Shown here: positions 35,264 through 43,416 of the stretch, piece by piece
Layout of the letters: each line of letters opens with the position of its first letter
Position numbering within the stretch: position 1 is the stretch's first letter
Source: Capnocytophaga sputigena
Lineage (GTDB): Bacteria > Bacteroidota > Bacteroidia > Flavobacteriales > Flavobacteriaceae
NCBI RefSeq assembly: GCF_900446695.1
Contig: NZ_UAVP01000008.1
Location: forward strand, 434,001 to 498,000
Length of the DNA stretch: 64,000 bases
Reading direction: 5' to 3'
Notes under the pieces: generated by a model
The model's input: the letters and a program-made list of their open reading frames with translations, nothing else
Told to the model about the DNA's origin: nothing
Database searches by the model: none
Program-made: the position numbers and the translations under genes

Positions 35264-36085
35264 ATGAATATAGAAATTATCAAGAACAGAAAAGGGGCTC
35301 AAAAGGCAGTAGATATACCTTCCGAAGTGCTTTCGCTATTAAATGCGGGGCGTATAGAAACGGTAAACCTTACCGAGTGGCTGGCTGTAGACCATTCACA
35401 GTTGGTAGCATCTGTTTTTCCTGCTTTGGGGATTGATAAAAATATCATTGAAGAGTTGGTTTGCCAAATCAATCAGCAAAAGAAACCTTCTACAATGAAT
35501 ACGATTAAACTCATAGGTGCATTGTTATACGAAAAATATGTACATACTGACCTCTATGAGCCTTTGTTTAAGCAAATCAGCACGCATTTATCCGATTCGG
35601 TGCGCTGTTATGCTTGTTATTTGGTGGCTTTGCATACCGAAATCCCTTTAGAAGATAAGCTACACAAACTAAAACCTTTGGTAGCCGATAGTCATTTTGG
35701 TGTTCGTGAGATCATTTGGATGGCATTACGCCCCGAAATGAGCGAGCATTTAGACTTTTCAATTGCTTTTCTCTCCCATTGGGCAGAAAGTGAAGATGAG
35801 AATATCCGCAGGTTTAGTACAGAAGCCTTGCGTCCGCGGGGTGTTTGGTGTGCTCATATAGAAGCCTTGAAAGAAAAGCCAGAGGTGTATTTACCTATAT
35901 TAGACAAATTGAAGTCCGATAAGGCAAAGTATGTACAAGATAGCGTAGGAAACTGGCTGAATGATGCCAGCAAAACCCGTCCCGATTTCGTAACAGCCCT
36001 TTGTGAGCGTTGGGAGCGCGAAAGTCCTACCAAGGAAACCAAGTATATTGTAAAAAAGGCACTGAGAACGATTGCCTCTAAATAG
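35264..36085 (+). CDS. AlkC-like DNA alkylation repair protein (HEAT-like)
   Basis: 273 residues made of HEAT-like helical repeats. The block DENIRRFSTEALRPRGVWCAH followed by LPILDKLKSDKAKYVQDSVGNWLNDASK matches the AlkC/AlkD class of alkylpurine DNA glycosylases, which remove N3- and N7-alkylated purines. Repeat periodicity of about 35-40 residues is visible from about residue 60. No signal peptide; cytoplasmic. Embedded in immunity-like genes, so it probably arrived as part of the accessory set. Activity is inferred from the family. Confidence 0.8.
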   Translation: MNIEIIKNRKGAQKAVDIPSEVLSLLNAGRIETVNLTEWLAVDHSQLVASVFPALGIDKNIIEELVCQINQQKKPSTMNTIKLIGALLYEKYVHTDLYEPLFKQISTHLSDSVRCYACYLVALHTEIPLEDKLHKLKPLVADSHFGVREIIWMALRPEMSEHLDFSIAFLSHWAESEDENIRRFSTEALRPRGVWCAHIEALKEKPEVYLPILDKLKSDKAKYVQDSVGNWLNDASKTRPDFVTALCERWERESPTKETKYIVKKALRTIASK

Positions 36086-36109
36086 TATAAAAACTTATTT
36101 TTTTACCAA

Positions 36110-36340
36110 ATGACCCGAGAAGAACTCATACAATTAGGATACCAAATCATAGAAGAAACCGATGACGATCGCCAAGAGGAGCTAATGGAGCGCTTCGATC
36201 GCAATGTACCTCACCCCGAGGGCAGTTCGTTATTCTTCTATCCGGAAAACTACAATGCCCGCACTATGGATATTTCCTCCTACGACCCCACCGTCGAGGA
36301 AGTGGTAGACAAATGCTTGGCGTATCAACCGATTAGCTAA
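36110..36340 (+). CDS. Colicin/pyocin-type immunity protein
   Basis: 76 residues, acidic, four-helix type. The motif VPHPEGSSLFFYPENYN, followed by DPTVEEVVDKCL, corresponds to the conserved HPxGSDLIYYPE segment of the Im7/Im9 (colicin E immunity) family, which blocks nuclease toxins. No cognate DNase bacteriocin or HNH toxin is found in the window, so it is an orphan. 24 bases after the AlkC-like gene and 8 bases before the GNAT gene. Confidence 0.75.
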   Translation: MTREELIQLGYQIIEETDDDRQEELMERFDRNVPHPEGSSLFFYPENYNARTMDISSYDPTVEEVVDKCLAYQPIS

Positions 36341-36348
36341 AACAAACA

Positions 36349-37053
36349 ATGAACACAAATGAGTTTTATCAACCCATAGGAGAGGCATTACCTAATTTTT
36401 CAGTAGGAGAACTCCCTCATATAACCCTTTTAGAGGGAAATTATTGCCAGTTGGAACCTCTTTCGGTAGCCAAACATTTAGACAATTTGAGTGATTTCTA
36501 TTTGGAAGCCAATGCCGTGATGCCCGATTGGACGTATTTATCTATAGCTCCTGCAAAGAACAAAGAGGAGTTGCACGCTTTACTCACCAAGCAGGAAGCC
36601 ACTGCCGACCCTTATTTTCTGACGATTGTAGATAAGCAAACGCGAAAAGCAGTGGGTACGCTTGCCCTAATGCGTATAGACCCTAAAAACAGAGTGATAG
36701 AAGTGGGGTGGGTGAACTATTCGCCAGCTTTACAGCGTACGTGTATGGCTACAGAAGCGCAGTTTTTGTTGGCAAAATATGTGTTTGAAGTCCTTCAATA
36801 CAGGCGTTACGAATGGAAGTGTGACAGCCTTAATGAACCTTCGCGCCGTGCTGCGGAGCGCTTGGGCTTTGTATATGAGGGTACATTCAGGCAGGCAGTG
36901 GTTTACAAAGGGCGTTCGCGCGACACCGCTTGGTTTGCTATGATAGATAAGGAATGGGAAGCTAACAAACGCGCTCTTGAGCAATGGCTCTCCCCTGAGA
37001 ATTTCGACTCGCAGGGTAAACAAAGGAAGTCTTTGAAAGGGTTTAAGATATAA
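36349..37053 (+). CDS. GNAT family N-acetyltransferase
   Basis: 234 residues. The GNAT core includes AVGTLALMRIDPKNRVIEVGWVNYSP, ATEAQFLLAKYVFE and EPSRRAAERLGFVYEGTFRQ (acetyl-CoA binding and the RimJ/L-like C-terminal strand). It acetylates an amine of unknown nature. It follows the immunity gene by 8 bases. The stop is followed at once by a repeat block. Confidence 0.9.
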   Translation: MNTNEFYQPIGEALPNFSVGELPHITLLEGNYCQLEPLSVAKHLDNLSDFYLEANAVMPDWTYLSIAPAKNKEELHALLTKQEATADPYFLTIVDKQTRKAVGTLALMRIDPKNRVIEVGWVNYSPALQRTCMATEAQFLLAKYVFEVLQYRRYEWKCDSLNEPSRRAAERLGFVYEGTFRQAVVYKGRSRDTAWFAMIDKEWEANKRALEQWLSPENFDSQGKQRKSLKGFKI

Positions 37054-37066
37054 TTTTTCAGGTGAA

Positions 37067-37107
37067 TTTTGAATTGGGCAAAACTGTAAGCTCGCGCCAG
37101 CGGAGGT
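37067..37107. repeat. REP-like repeat, left bracket of the AT-rich gene
   Basis: GAATTTTGAATTGGGCA followed by AAGCTCGCGCCAGCGGAGG. The same two blocks occur in the same order at 37935-37992, on the other side of the 37123-37767 gene. Confidence 0.6.
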
Positions 37108-37122
37108 AGCTCAAGTGGAACT

Positions 37123-37767
37123 ATGGAAACTATAATTAATAAAATTAGAAGCATATTAGATGACAGAATGCTAAAAGCAGGATTGTACTTTGACAATAAA
37201 TATACTGCCTATATAGGCACATTAAAAAAAGAAGCTCAACTTTCTTATGGCTATTTTTTTGATTTAAGAAAAAAAAATGGACAAGATTATTATTTATTAG
37301 ATATTTCTTTATCAATACTTCAAGAAGAAATAGCCCATATAAGCAACCAAATAAAATTAAAATCTATAGGGGAACGTGAGATTCCTGACTTAGTAAAAAA
37401 AAGATTACTTAAATACATCAAAAAAAGTGCTCCCATAATAGGAGGCGTTTACAATTGGAGAGACCTTGATATTGTTTTTCAAACTATAAAGGTACAAAGC
37501 TGTTATATTAGTGATAGTTCAGAAATAGAAGTTTATAAAGATGAACTTATCACTCTTTTTGAATATGGACAAAAATGGGTGCAAAAAATAAGTGATTGGG
37601 ATTTTTTAGTTCAATGGAATATAAAAAATAATAATGCTCTACAAGCTTTATGTATTTTGAAATACTTAGATAGAAAAGAAGATTTTAATTACTTAAAGAA
37701 TGAATCTATTTTTAGATATAAAGCACTAAAACTACCTATTGATGAATTAGAAAATATAGAATGGTAA
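37123..37767 (+). CDS. AT-rich hypothetical protein in a repeat-bracketed segment
   Basis: 214 residues, Lys/Ile-rich, soluble and mostly helical, with conserved-looking Trp residues (NWRDLDIVF, KWVQKISDWDFLVQWN). No family recognised. Its base composition is markedly more AT-rich than its neighbours. It is flanked by direct repeats (37067-37107 and 37935-37992) and followed by a 19-bp tandem repeat. These point to horizontal transfer as a cassette. An immunity-type role is conceivable from context only. Confidence 0.65.
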   Translation: METIINKIRSILDDRMLKAGLYFDNKYTAYIGTLKKEAQLSYGYFFDLRKKNGQDYYLLDISLSILQEEIAHISNQIKLKSIGEREIPDLVKKRLLKYIKKSAPIIGGVYNWRDLDIVFQTIKVQSCYISDSSEIEVYKDELITLFEYGQKWVQKISDWDFLVQWNIKNNNALQALCILKYLDRKEDFNYLKNESIFRYKALKLPIDELENIEW

Positions 37768-37773
37768 TGATGG

Positions 37774-37811
37774 GGTAATGTATCAGACGTGTGGTAATGT
37801 ATCAGATGTGT
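37774..37811. repeat. 19-bp tandem repeat, two units
   Basis: GGTAATGTATCAGACGTGT followed directly by GGTAATGTATCAGATGTGT, seven bases after the stop of the AT-rich gene. One base differs. Confidence 0.8.
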
Positions 37812-37934
37812 TGTTAAAAGCACAACAACTTAACTATTAGTAAAATAGAAAATGGCTAAAACCTTTATTTTCCTTTACCTAACATAGAGACAAGCATTTT
37901 AAAAACCTATAATACACTCTAAATAGTGCGAGGG

Positions 37935-37992
37935 GAATTTTGAATTGTAAATTTTGAATTGGGCACAAGCTACAAGCTTGCGCCAGCGGGGG
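37935..37992. repeat. REP-like repeat, right bracket
   Basis: AATTTTGAATTG blocks, then GCACAAGCTACAAGCTTGCG and CCAGCGGGGG. It pairs with 37067-37107. The remaining stretch to 38173 holds a CTTTGTCAAAG word and no gene that I can support. Confidence 0.6.
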
Positions 37993-38173
37993 TCTTTGAA
38001 GATGTTGAGAGAATTGGCAGAAGAATAGATGAATCAATAGTAAAACCTTACATTCTATAGTCAATCAGAATTGACTTGTAAAATTTGCGTCGCTACACTT
38101 TGTCAAAGTCCCAAAACTTTGAAAAAGTCTATGAATCTGAAAATCAATCACTTTTTCATCATCAGAATCACAA

Positions 38174-38422
38174 TTACTCATTATCTATATCTTTAAAAAG
38201 TTCTCTAACATCAGTATATCCCTTCATAAGGTGCCCCTTTTCCTTTACCTCCATAAAAGCAGCGTGCGTTTCCTCATTAGGAATCGCTGTTTCAATGGGA
38301 TAAGTCTTTTTCCCCACTTTCTTCTTTAAAAGAACGGTTTTTACGTTGAACTTCTCAAACAAACCTAAAAAAATAGGATAATCGGCTTCATTAATCGTTG
38401 CTTGTAATACAATTGAGTTCAT
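38174..38422 (-). CDS. Orphan antitoxin-like protein
   Basis: 82 residues from the ATG at 38422 (MNSIVLQATINEADYPIFL). The longer reading from 38464 crosses the promoter and is rejected. A beta-strand start plus the acidic helical end VKEKGHLMKGYTDVRELFKDID is typical of the antitoxin partners of RelE-like toxins in Bacteroidota. No toxin gene follows: the downstream DNA is repeat material. TACCTTTG at 38442-38449 on this strand is its promoter box. Family assignment is tentative. Confidence 0.6.
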   Translation of the reverse strand: MNSIVLQATINEADYPIFLGLFEKFNVKTVLLKKKVGKKTYPIETAIPNEETHAAFMEVKEKGHLMKGYTDVRELFKDIDNE

Positions 38423-38441
38423 AATACTTCTTATTTTTGGG

Positions 38442-38471
38442 CAAAGGTACAAAATAATTGACAATCTACAA
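38442..38471 (-). promoter_or_regulatory. Promoter of the antitoxin-like gene (divergent with menB)
   Basis: On the minus strand, TTG (38469-38471), 19 bases, TACCTTTG (38442-38449). Its -33 abuts the menB -33 (38473-38475), so the two promoters lie back to back. Confidence 0.65.
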
Positions 38472-38472
38472 A

Positions 38473-38503
38473 TTGGCTAATTGACAAATTATTACTACCT
38501 TTG
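38473..38503 (+). promoter_or_regulatory. Promoter of menB
   Basis: TTG (38473-38475), 20 bases, TACCTTTG (38496-38503). The spacer is the AT word GCTAATTGACAAATTATTAC. A CACTTTTCACTTTTCA leader word follows at 38520-38545. Confidence 0.75.
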
Positions 38504-38548
38504 CCCCCTAAATAATTTTTCACTTTTCACTTTTCATTTTTCACTTAT

Positions 38549-39379
38549 ATGAATTGGATAACCGTAAAAGAATACGAAGACATTACGTATAAAAAATGTG
38601 ACGGCGTAGCGCGTATCGCCTTCAACCGTCCCGAAGTGCGCAACGCTTTTCGCCCTAAAACTACCGCCGAACTCCTCGATGCTTTTAAAGATGCTTATGA
38701 GGATATCAACATAGGCGCCGTATTGCTTTCTGCCGAAGGACCTTCGCCTAAAGACGGCGTATGGAGTTTTTGCAGTGGTGGCGACCAAAAAGCACGTGGT
38801 CATCAGGGGTATGTGGGCGACGATGGCTACCACCGCCTCAACATCCTCGAAGTACAACGCCTCATCCGCTTTATGCCCAAAGTAGTGATTGCGGTAGTCC
38901 CTGGTTGGGCAGTGGGTGGCGGACACTCATTGCACGTAGTGTGCGACCTTACCCTCGCGAGCAAAGAACACGCAATCTTCAAACAAACCGATGCCGATGT
39001 TACCAGTTTTGATGCCGGTTATGGGTCGGCTTATCTCGCCAAAATGGTGGGACAGAAGAAAGCCCGCGAAATCTTCTTCTTAGGGCGCAACTATTCAGCA
39101 CAAGAGGCTTTTGAGATGGGAATGGTAAATGCGGTTGTCCCTCACGACGAGCTCGAAGCCACCGCTTTTGAGTGGGCGCAAGAGATAATGGCTAAATCGC
39201 CTACTTCTATCAAAATGCTGAAATTCGCTATGAACCTCACCGATGATGGTATGGTAGGACAACAAGTATTCGCCGGTGAAGCTACCCGTTTGGCATATAT
39301 GACCGATGAAGCCAAAGAAGGACGCGATGCCTTCCTCGAAAAACGCAAACCTAACTTTGAAAAGAAATGGATACCGTAA
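38549..39379 (+). CDS. menB: 1,4-dihydroxy-2-naphthoyl-CoA synthase
   Basis: 276 residues of the crotonase fold, closing the naphthoate ring in menaquinone synthesis. FNRPEVRNAFRPKTTAEL, the oxyanion-hole CSGGDQKARG, WAVGGGHSLHVVCDLTLAS and the C-terminal FEKKWIP tail are MenB-specific. Length is as expected. The 3' end overlaps the next gene by 13 bases. Other men genes are not in the window. Confidence 0.96.
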   Translation: MNWITVKEYEDITYKKCDGVARIAFNRPEVRNAFRPKTTAELLDAFKDAYEDINIGAVLLSAEGPSPKDGVWSFCSGGDQKARGHQGYVGDDGYHRLNILEVQRLIRFMPKVVIAVVPGWAVGGGHSLHVVCDLTLASKEHAIFKQTDADVTSFDAGYGSAYLAKMVGQKKAREIFFLGRNYSAQEAFEMGMVNAVVPHDELEATAFEWAQEIMAKSPTSIKMLKFAMNLTDDGMVGQQVFAGEATRLAYMTDEAKEGRDAFLEKRKPNFEKKWIP

Positions 39380-39789
39380 AATTCACCTTAAAAGAAGATG
39401 CTCAAGGCAATAAAAATCCTATATTGCCAGAGGGAGTAAAAAACTACCTCATCGACATTGATGGCACGGTAGGAGAGGACATCCCTAATGAAGAACCTGA
39501 GCGAATGGCTACTGCCGAAGTATTCCCCGACGCCTTAGCACAAGTAAACAAATGGTATGACGAAGGTCACGTGATTTACTTTTTCACCTCACGTACCGAA
39601 GCACACCGCGAAGTTACCGAGCAATGGCTCAAAAAGCACGGCTTTAAGTATCACGGCATCATCTTTGGCAAACCCCGAGGTGGTAACTATCATTGGATAG
39701 ACAATCACATCGTAAAAGCCACGCGCTACAAAGGCAAATTCACCGATTTTGTCCTCAAAGAAGAAACCGTAGAAGTATTTAACGATTAG
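39367..39789 (+). CDS. HAD-superfamily phosphatase-like protein
   Basis: 140 residues. The HAD motif I LIDIDGTVGED supplies the nucleophile Asp, TSRTEA supplies the motif II Thr/Ser, and WIDNH is a motif III/IV-like acidic end. It resembles the small LNS2/HAD proteins of flavobacteria, sometimes named phosphoheptose isomerase in databases without support. It overlaps menB by 13 bases, so it is translationally coupled. Substrate unknown. Confidence 0.85.
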   Translation: MDTVKFTLKEDAQGNKNPILPEGVKNYLIDIDGTVGEDIPNEEPERMATAEVFPDALAQVNKWYDEGHVIYFFTSRTEAHREVTEQWLKKHGFKYHGIIFGKPRGGNYHWIDNHIVKATRYKGKFTDFVLKEETVEVFND

Positions 39790-39790
39790 T

Positions 39791-39817
39791 GCGCTGGCGC
39801 GAGCTTGTAGCTCGTAC
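39791..39817. repeat. REP-like palindrome
   Basis: GCGCTGGCGCGAGCTTGTAG then CTCGTACC, with the perfect palindrome CGAGCT-TGT-AGCTCG. Related elements at 37962-37992, 40033-40059, 44643-44666 and 59381-59413. Confidence 0.65.
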
Positions 39818-39822
39818 CTATT

Positions 39823-40022
39823 CTGTCCGACTTGTCCGACCCCATCTGACTCGTCCTATCATCGTGCTACGACCTTTAGCAAAGTTGATTGCTCTGATTA
39901 TCAATAATTTTTGAGGTATGTTATGTAGGGGCGTTTTGCAAATGCCCCTCAAGAAAAACTTTTAGGACAGCCGCTATTCTGTCCGACTTGTCTGACCCGT
40001 CTGACTCGTCTGACTCGTCTTA
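39823..40022. repeat. Repeat-packed spacer: TCTGACTCG units and ~90-bp repeat copy 2
   Basis: 39823-39855 and 39979-40022 are built of TGTCCGACT/TCTGACTCG units 8-10 bases long. Between them, 39874-39960 is the second copy of the repeat at 7018-7106. No coding potential. Confidence 0.6.
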
Positions 40023-40032
40023 CAAATCCTTT

Positions 40033-40100
40033 CGCTGGCGCGAGCTTATAGCTCGTGCCAAATTAACAAATTACCAAATTACAACCCGTGCGGCTCGCAC
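40033..40100. repeat. REP-like palindrome and CCGTGCGGCTCGCAC word
   Basis: CGCTGGCGCGAGCTTATAGC then TCGTGCC, followed at 40084-40100 by ACCCGTGCGGCTCGCAC, the word that fills the loop of the terminator at 11205-11275. Confidence 0.55.
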
Positions 40101-40114
40101 CAAATTAGATTATT

Positions 40115-40888
40115 ATGATTCCAACAATGGCAGAACTCTCAGCTCGTGGCGAAACCCCCGAAGTACTCTTCTGGGTAGGCTGTGCTGGTAGTTTTGACGA
40201 CCGCGCCAAACGCATTATCAGAGCTTTTGCCCACCTCTTGCAAAAAGCAGGGGTGCGCTTTGCCGTACTCGGCACCGAAGAGAGCTGCACCGGCGACCCT
40301 GCCAAGCGTGCTGGCAACGAATTTCTCTTCCAAATGCAAGCAATGATGAATATCGAGGTGCTCAACAACTATCAGGTAACCAAAATAGTAACCACCTGTC
40401 CGCATTGTTTCAACACTATCAAAAACGAATACCCTGCGCTGGGCGGGAATTACGAAGTAATGCACCACACTGAGTTACTCAAAACCCTTATCGATGAGGG
40501 CAGACTCACTATAGAAAGTGGCACCTTCAAAGGCAAGCGCATCACTTTTCACGACCCCTGCTACCTCGGCAGAGCCAACAAAGTGTACAACGCCCCCCGC
40601 GAACTGCTCACCTCCTTAGAAGCCGACTTGGTAGAGATGAAAAAGTGCAAAGCCCGCGCAATGTGCTGTGGAGCAGGAGGCGCACAGCTCTTCAAAGAAT
40701 CGGAAAAAGGAGATAAAGAAATCAACGTATTGCGCACCGAGCAAGCCCTTGAAGTGCGCCCCGATATCATCGCGACCGCTTGTCCGTTTTGCAATACAAT
40801 GATGACCGATGGTGTAAAAACCAAAGAAAAAGAAACTCAAATAAAAGTCTATGATGTAGCAGAATTGCTAATGATGAATGACGAATGA
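40115..40888 (+). CDS. CCG-domain (Fe-S)-binding protein, heterodisulfide-reductase related
   Basis: 257 residues with two cysteine-rich CCG domains: VGCAGSFDD, CTGDPAKR and TCPHCFNTIK in the first half; HDPCYLGRANK, MCCGAGGAQLF and TACPFCNTMM in the second. They bind a [4Fe-4S]-type centre, as in HdrB, GlpC and LutA. Flavobacteria usually encode it next to a ferredoxin-like (Fe-S) reductase subunit, and that partner is absent here; the upstream 325 bases are repeats. It overlaps the frame just before the metalloprotease gene. Redox role in the cytoplasm. Confidence 0.9.
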   Translation: MIPTMAELSARGETPEVLFWVGCAGSFDDRAKRIIRAFAHLLQKAGVRFAVLGTEESCTGDPAKRAGNEFLFQMQAMMNIEVLNNYQVTKIVTTCPHCFNTIKNEYPALGGNYEVMHHTELLKTLIDEGRLTIESGTFKGKRITFHDPCYLGRANKVYNAPRELLTSLEADLVEMKKCKARAMCCGAGGAQLFKESEKGDKEINVLRTEQALEVRPDIIATACPFCNTMMTDGVKTKEKETQIKVYDVAELLMMNDE

Positions 40889-40929
40889 AGTATGTTAAAC
40901 ACCCTCTAAAAATTGATTTTTATAACGAT

Positions 40930-43416
40930 ATGAAGAAATATATATTATACACACTATTATTGGGAATGAGCTCCTATGTTTTCGCTCAGCAAACTCCCAC
41001 AGTGAAAGACACTATTACCAAAGCCGCAACCAAAACCGATACTACCGAAAAACCCGAAAAAACTCCTGAGCAAAAACGCGCCGAAGAGTACGCTAAACTC
41101 ATCAAAAAAGGAGGTATAGAGCGCAACGGACTCTTTACAATCCGCAAGATTGAAGAGAAATGGTACTTTGAAGTCCCTGATTCTCTCCTCAATCGCTATT
41201 TGCTATGTGTAACGCGCCTCAAAGCGGCCCCTCATAACTTCGGACTCTATGCAGGTGAAAAAGTGAATGAACAAACCGTCTATTTCGAGCAGAAAGGCGA
41301 TAAAACACTCCTCTTGCGCTCGTTTTTAAATCTGCAAGAAGCCGGCACCGACGATAATATCTCGGTAGCAGTCGCCAATTCAAGTGCAAACCCTGTGGTG
41401 GCATCGTTCACCGTTATTGGGCGCAACCCCAAAACCAAAGCGCAACTCATCGACATCACCGATTTCTTCAAGCAAGACAACAGCATTACCTCTTTTTCAT
41501 CAAACGCAAAAACCCAAATGAAAATGGGCGCTATTGCTAACGATCGCTCTTTTGTAGACGATATACGTCCTTATCCTATTAACGTAGAGGTCAATGCTCT
41601 CAAAACGTTCAATGCTTCGCCTAGTACTATCCCTTCGGCAAACAAGGTAGGGGCGGTTACTTTAGAGTTGAATATTTCTATGGTACTCCTGCCCAAAACA
41701 CCTATGCAAAAACGCCTCTTCGACCCTCGTGTAGGCTTTTTCGCTACCCGATACATCAAGTTTAGCGACCAGCAACAACGCACCGAAACTGAATATTACA
41801 TCCACCGTTTCCGATTAGAACCTCGCAAAGAAGACGTTAAAAAATATCTCAGTGGTCAGTTAGTACGCCCCAAAAAGCAAATCGTTTTCTATATCGACCC
41901 TGCAACCCCTAAACAATGGCAAAAATACCTCATTTTGGGCGTAAACGATTGGAATGTAGCTTTTGAGCAAGCGGGTTTCAAAGAGGCTATTGTCGCAAAA
42001 CCTTGGCCTAACGACCCTTCTATGAGTTTAGAAGATGCACGCTTCAACGTAATTCGCTACCTCCCTTCCGAAAAAAGTAATGCCTACGGACCTAACATCG
42101 CCGATCCTCGCAGTGGTGAAATTATAGAATGCCACGTGGGCTGGTATCACAACGTGATGAAACTTCTCAATCAGTGGTATATGATTCAGGTAGGTGCTGT
42201 AGATAAACGCGCTCGTACTATGGAGTTCAACGAGGAACTAATGGGCGACCTCATACGCTTTGTGTCTTCTCACGAAATAGGACACTGCTTAGGCTTGCGT
42301 CACAATATGGGCGCCAGCAGCCAAACGCCTGTCGAAAAACTCCGCGACAAAAAATGGGTAGAAGCCAACGGACATACCGCTTCTATTATGGACTATGCGC
42401 GTTTTAACTATGTGGCACAGCCCGAAGACAATATCAGTAGCAAAGGACTTTATCCACGCATAGGCATCTACGACAAATGGGCAATCGAATGGGGATATCG
42501 CTATTACGGCAACAAATATAAAGACGAGTATGCTGAACAAGAGGCGCTTGCCGAAATGGTTACCCAAAAACTCAAAGCCAATCCGCGATTGTGGTTCGGA
42601 GGGGAAGGCAAAGATGAAGACCCTCGCGCACAAACTGAAGACCTTTCGGACAACGTGATGAAAGCCAATACCTACGGATTGAAAAACCTCCGCTATATTG
42701 TGCAACACCTCCCCGAATGGACTAAACAACCTAACGATAAATACGAGCATCTCGACGAAATGCAAACCGCTGCCTATATGCAGTATTTCCGCTATTTAAA
42801 ACACGTGCTCAAACACATTGGCAATAGATACGTGGGCATCATCGGTGAGAAAGAAGTTTATAAAGAAGTGCCCAAAGAGAAGGTAAAAGAAGCTATAAAC
42901 TATTTAGATAAAGAACTTTTTGAAGCGCCTTTGTGGTTATATCCTCAGGAAATAGTAGAAAAAACAGGAGCAACCCCCGATAAGAACATCATCAGTATGC
43001 AAAATCTTACCCTGAGTGTGCTTTTAGGAGAGTCAACCCTCTACACCCTTTACAACCAATCGCTCACCTCCAAAAATCCTTATCCGCTAAACGAATATCT
43101 ACAAGATGTATTCAAAGCGGTATGGAAACCCCTCAACCACTCCGATGCACGCCAAAACACTTATCGTCGTGGGATAGAACGCTTGTACCTCTCTCAAATT
43201 GATAGGCTCATCAATGCACCTGCCGACGCTAAAAACAGTAAAGCTGCGAGCATACAGCAAGTATCCGATGTGCGCCTCTTTGCCTTGCAACATTTAGATA
43301 TGATTGAGGCTTTTGCTAAACAAGCTCTTGCTAAAGAACTTGCTTCATCTATTAACCATCTACACTACCAAGAAATTGTAAAGGAAATAGAACACATAAA
43401 AGACCCTAAGAAATAG
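40930..43416 (+). CDS. Large secreted zinc metalloprotease (DUF5117/DUF5118 type)
   Basis: 828 residues from the ATG at 40930, which begins a proper signal peptide (MKKYILYTLLLGMSSYVFAQ). A start at 40885 would put charged residues in front. The metzincin-like zinc motif HEIGHCLGLRHN (His448, Glu449, His452) is followed by IMDYARFNYVAQPED as the Met-turn region. The N-terminal DUF5117-like domain and C-terminal helical part match the Bacteroidota family of about 800 residues. Periplasmic or secreted; substrate unknown. Confidence 0.92.
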   Translation: MKKYILYTLLLGMSSYVFAQQTPTVKDTITKAATKTDTTEKPEKTPEQKRAEEYAKLIKKGGIERNGLFTIRKIEEKWYFEVPDSLLNRYLLCVTRLKAAPHNFGLYAGEKVNEQTVYFEQKGDKTLLLRSFLNLQEAGTDDNISVAVANSSANPVVASFTVIGRNPKTKAQLIDITDFFKQDNSITSFSSNAKTQMKMGAIANDRSFVDDIRPYPINVEVNALKTFNASPSTIPSANKVGAVTLELNISMVLLPKTPMQKRLFDPRVGFFATRYIKFSDQQQRTETEYYIHRFRLEPRKEDVKKYLSGQLVRPKKQIVFYIDPATPKQWQKYLILGVNDWNVAFEQAGFKEAIVAKPWPNDPSMSLEDARFNVIRYLPSEKSNAYGPNIADPRSGEIIECHVGWYHNVMKLLNQWYMIQVGAVDKRARTMEFNEELMGDLIRFVSSHEIGHCLGLRHNMGASSQTPVEKLRDKKWVEANGHTASIMDYARFNYVAQPEDNISSKGLYPRIGIYDKWAIEWGYRYYGNKYKDEYAEQEALAEMVTQKLKANPRLWFGGEGKDEDPRAQTEDLSDNVMKANTYGLKNLRYIVQHLPEWTKQPNDKYEHLDEMQTAAYMQYFRYLKHVLKHIGNRYVGIIGEKEVYKEVPKEKVKEAINYLDKELFEAPLWLYPQEIVEKTGATPDKNIISMQNLTLSVLLGESTLYTLYNQSLTSKNPYPLNEYLQDVFKAVWKPLNHSDARQNTYRRGIERLYLSQIDRLINAPADAKNSKAASIQQVSDVRLFALQHLDMIEAFAKQALAKELASSINHLHYQEIVKEIEHIKDPKK

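Noticed and set aside
33963-37767. Anti-phage defence island
   Set aside because: No nuclease, reverse transcriptase, NTPase, TIR or restriction gene is present. The recognisable members are immunity, repair and acetyltransferase types.
42289-42765. A 158-codon open frame on the minus strand
   Set aside because: It is the complement of the conserved zinc-protease core (HEIGHCLGLRHN) and has no family features or promoter.
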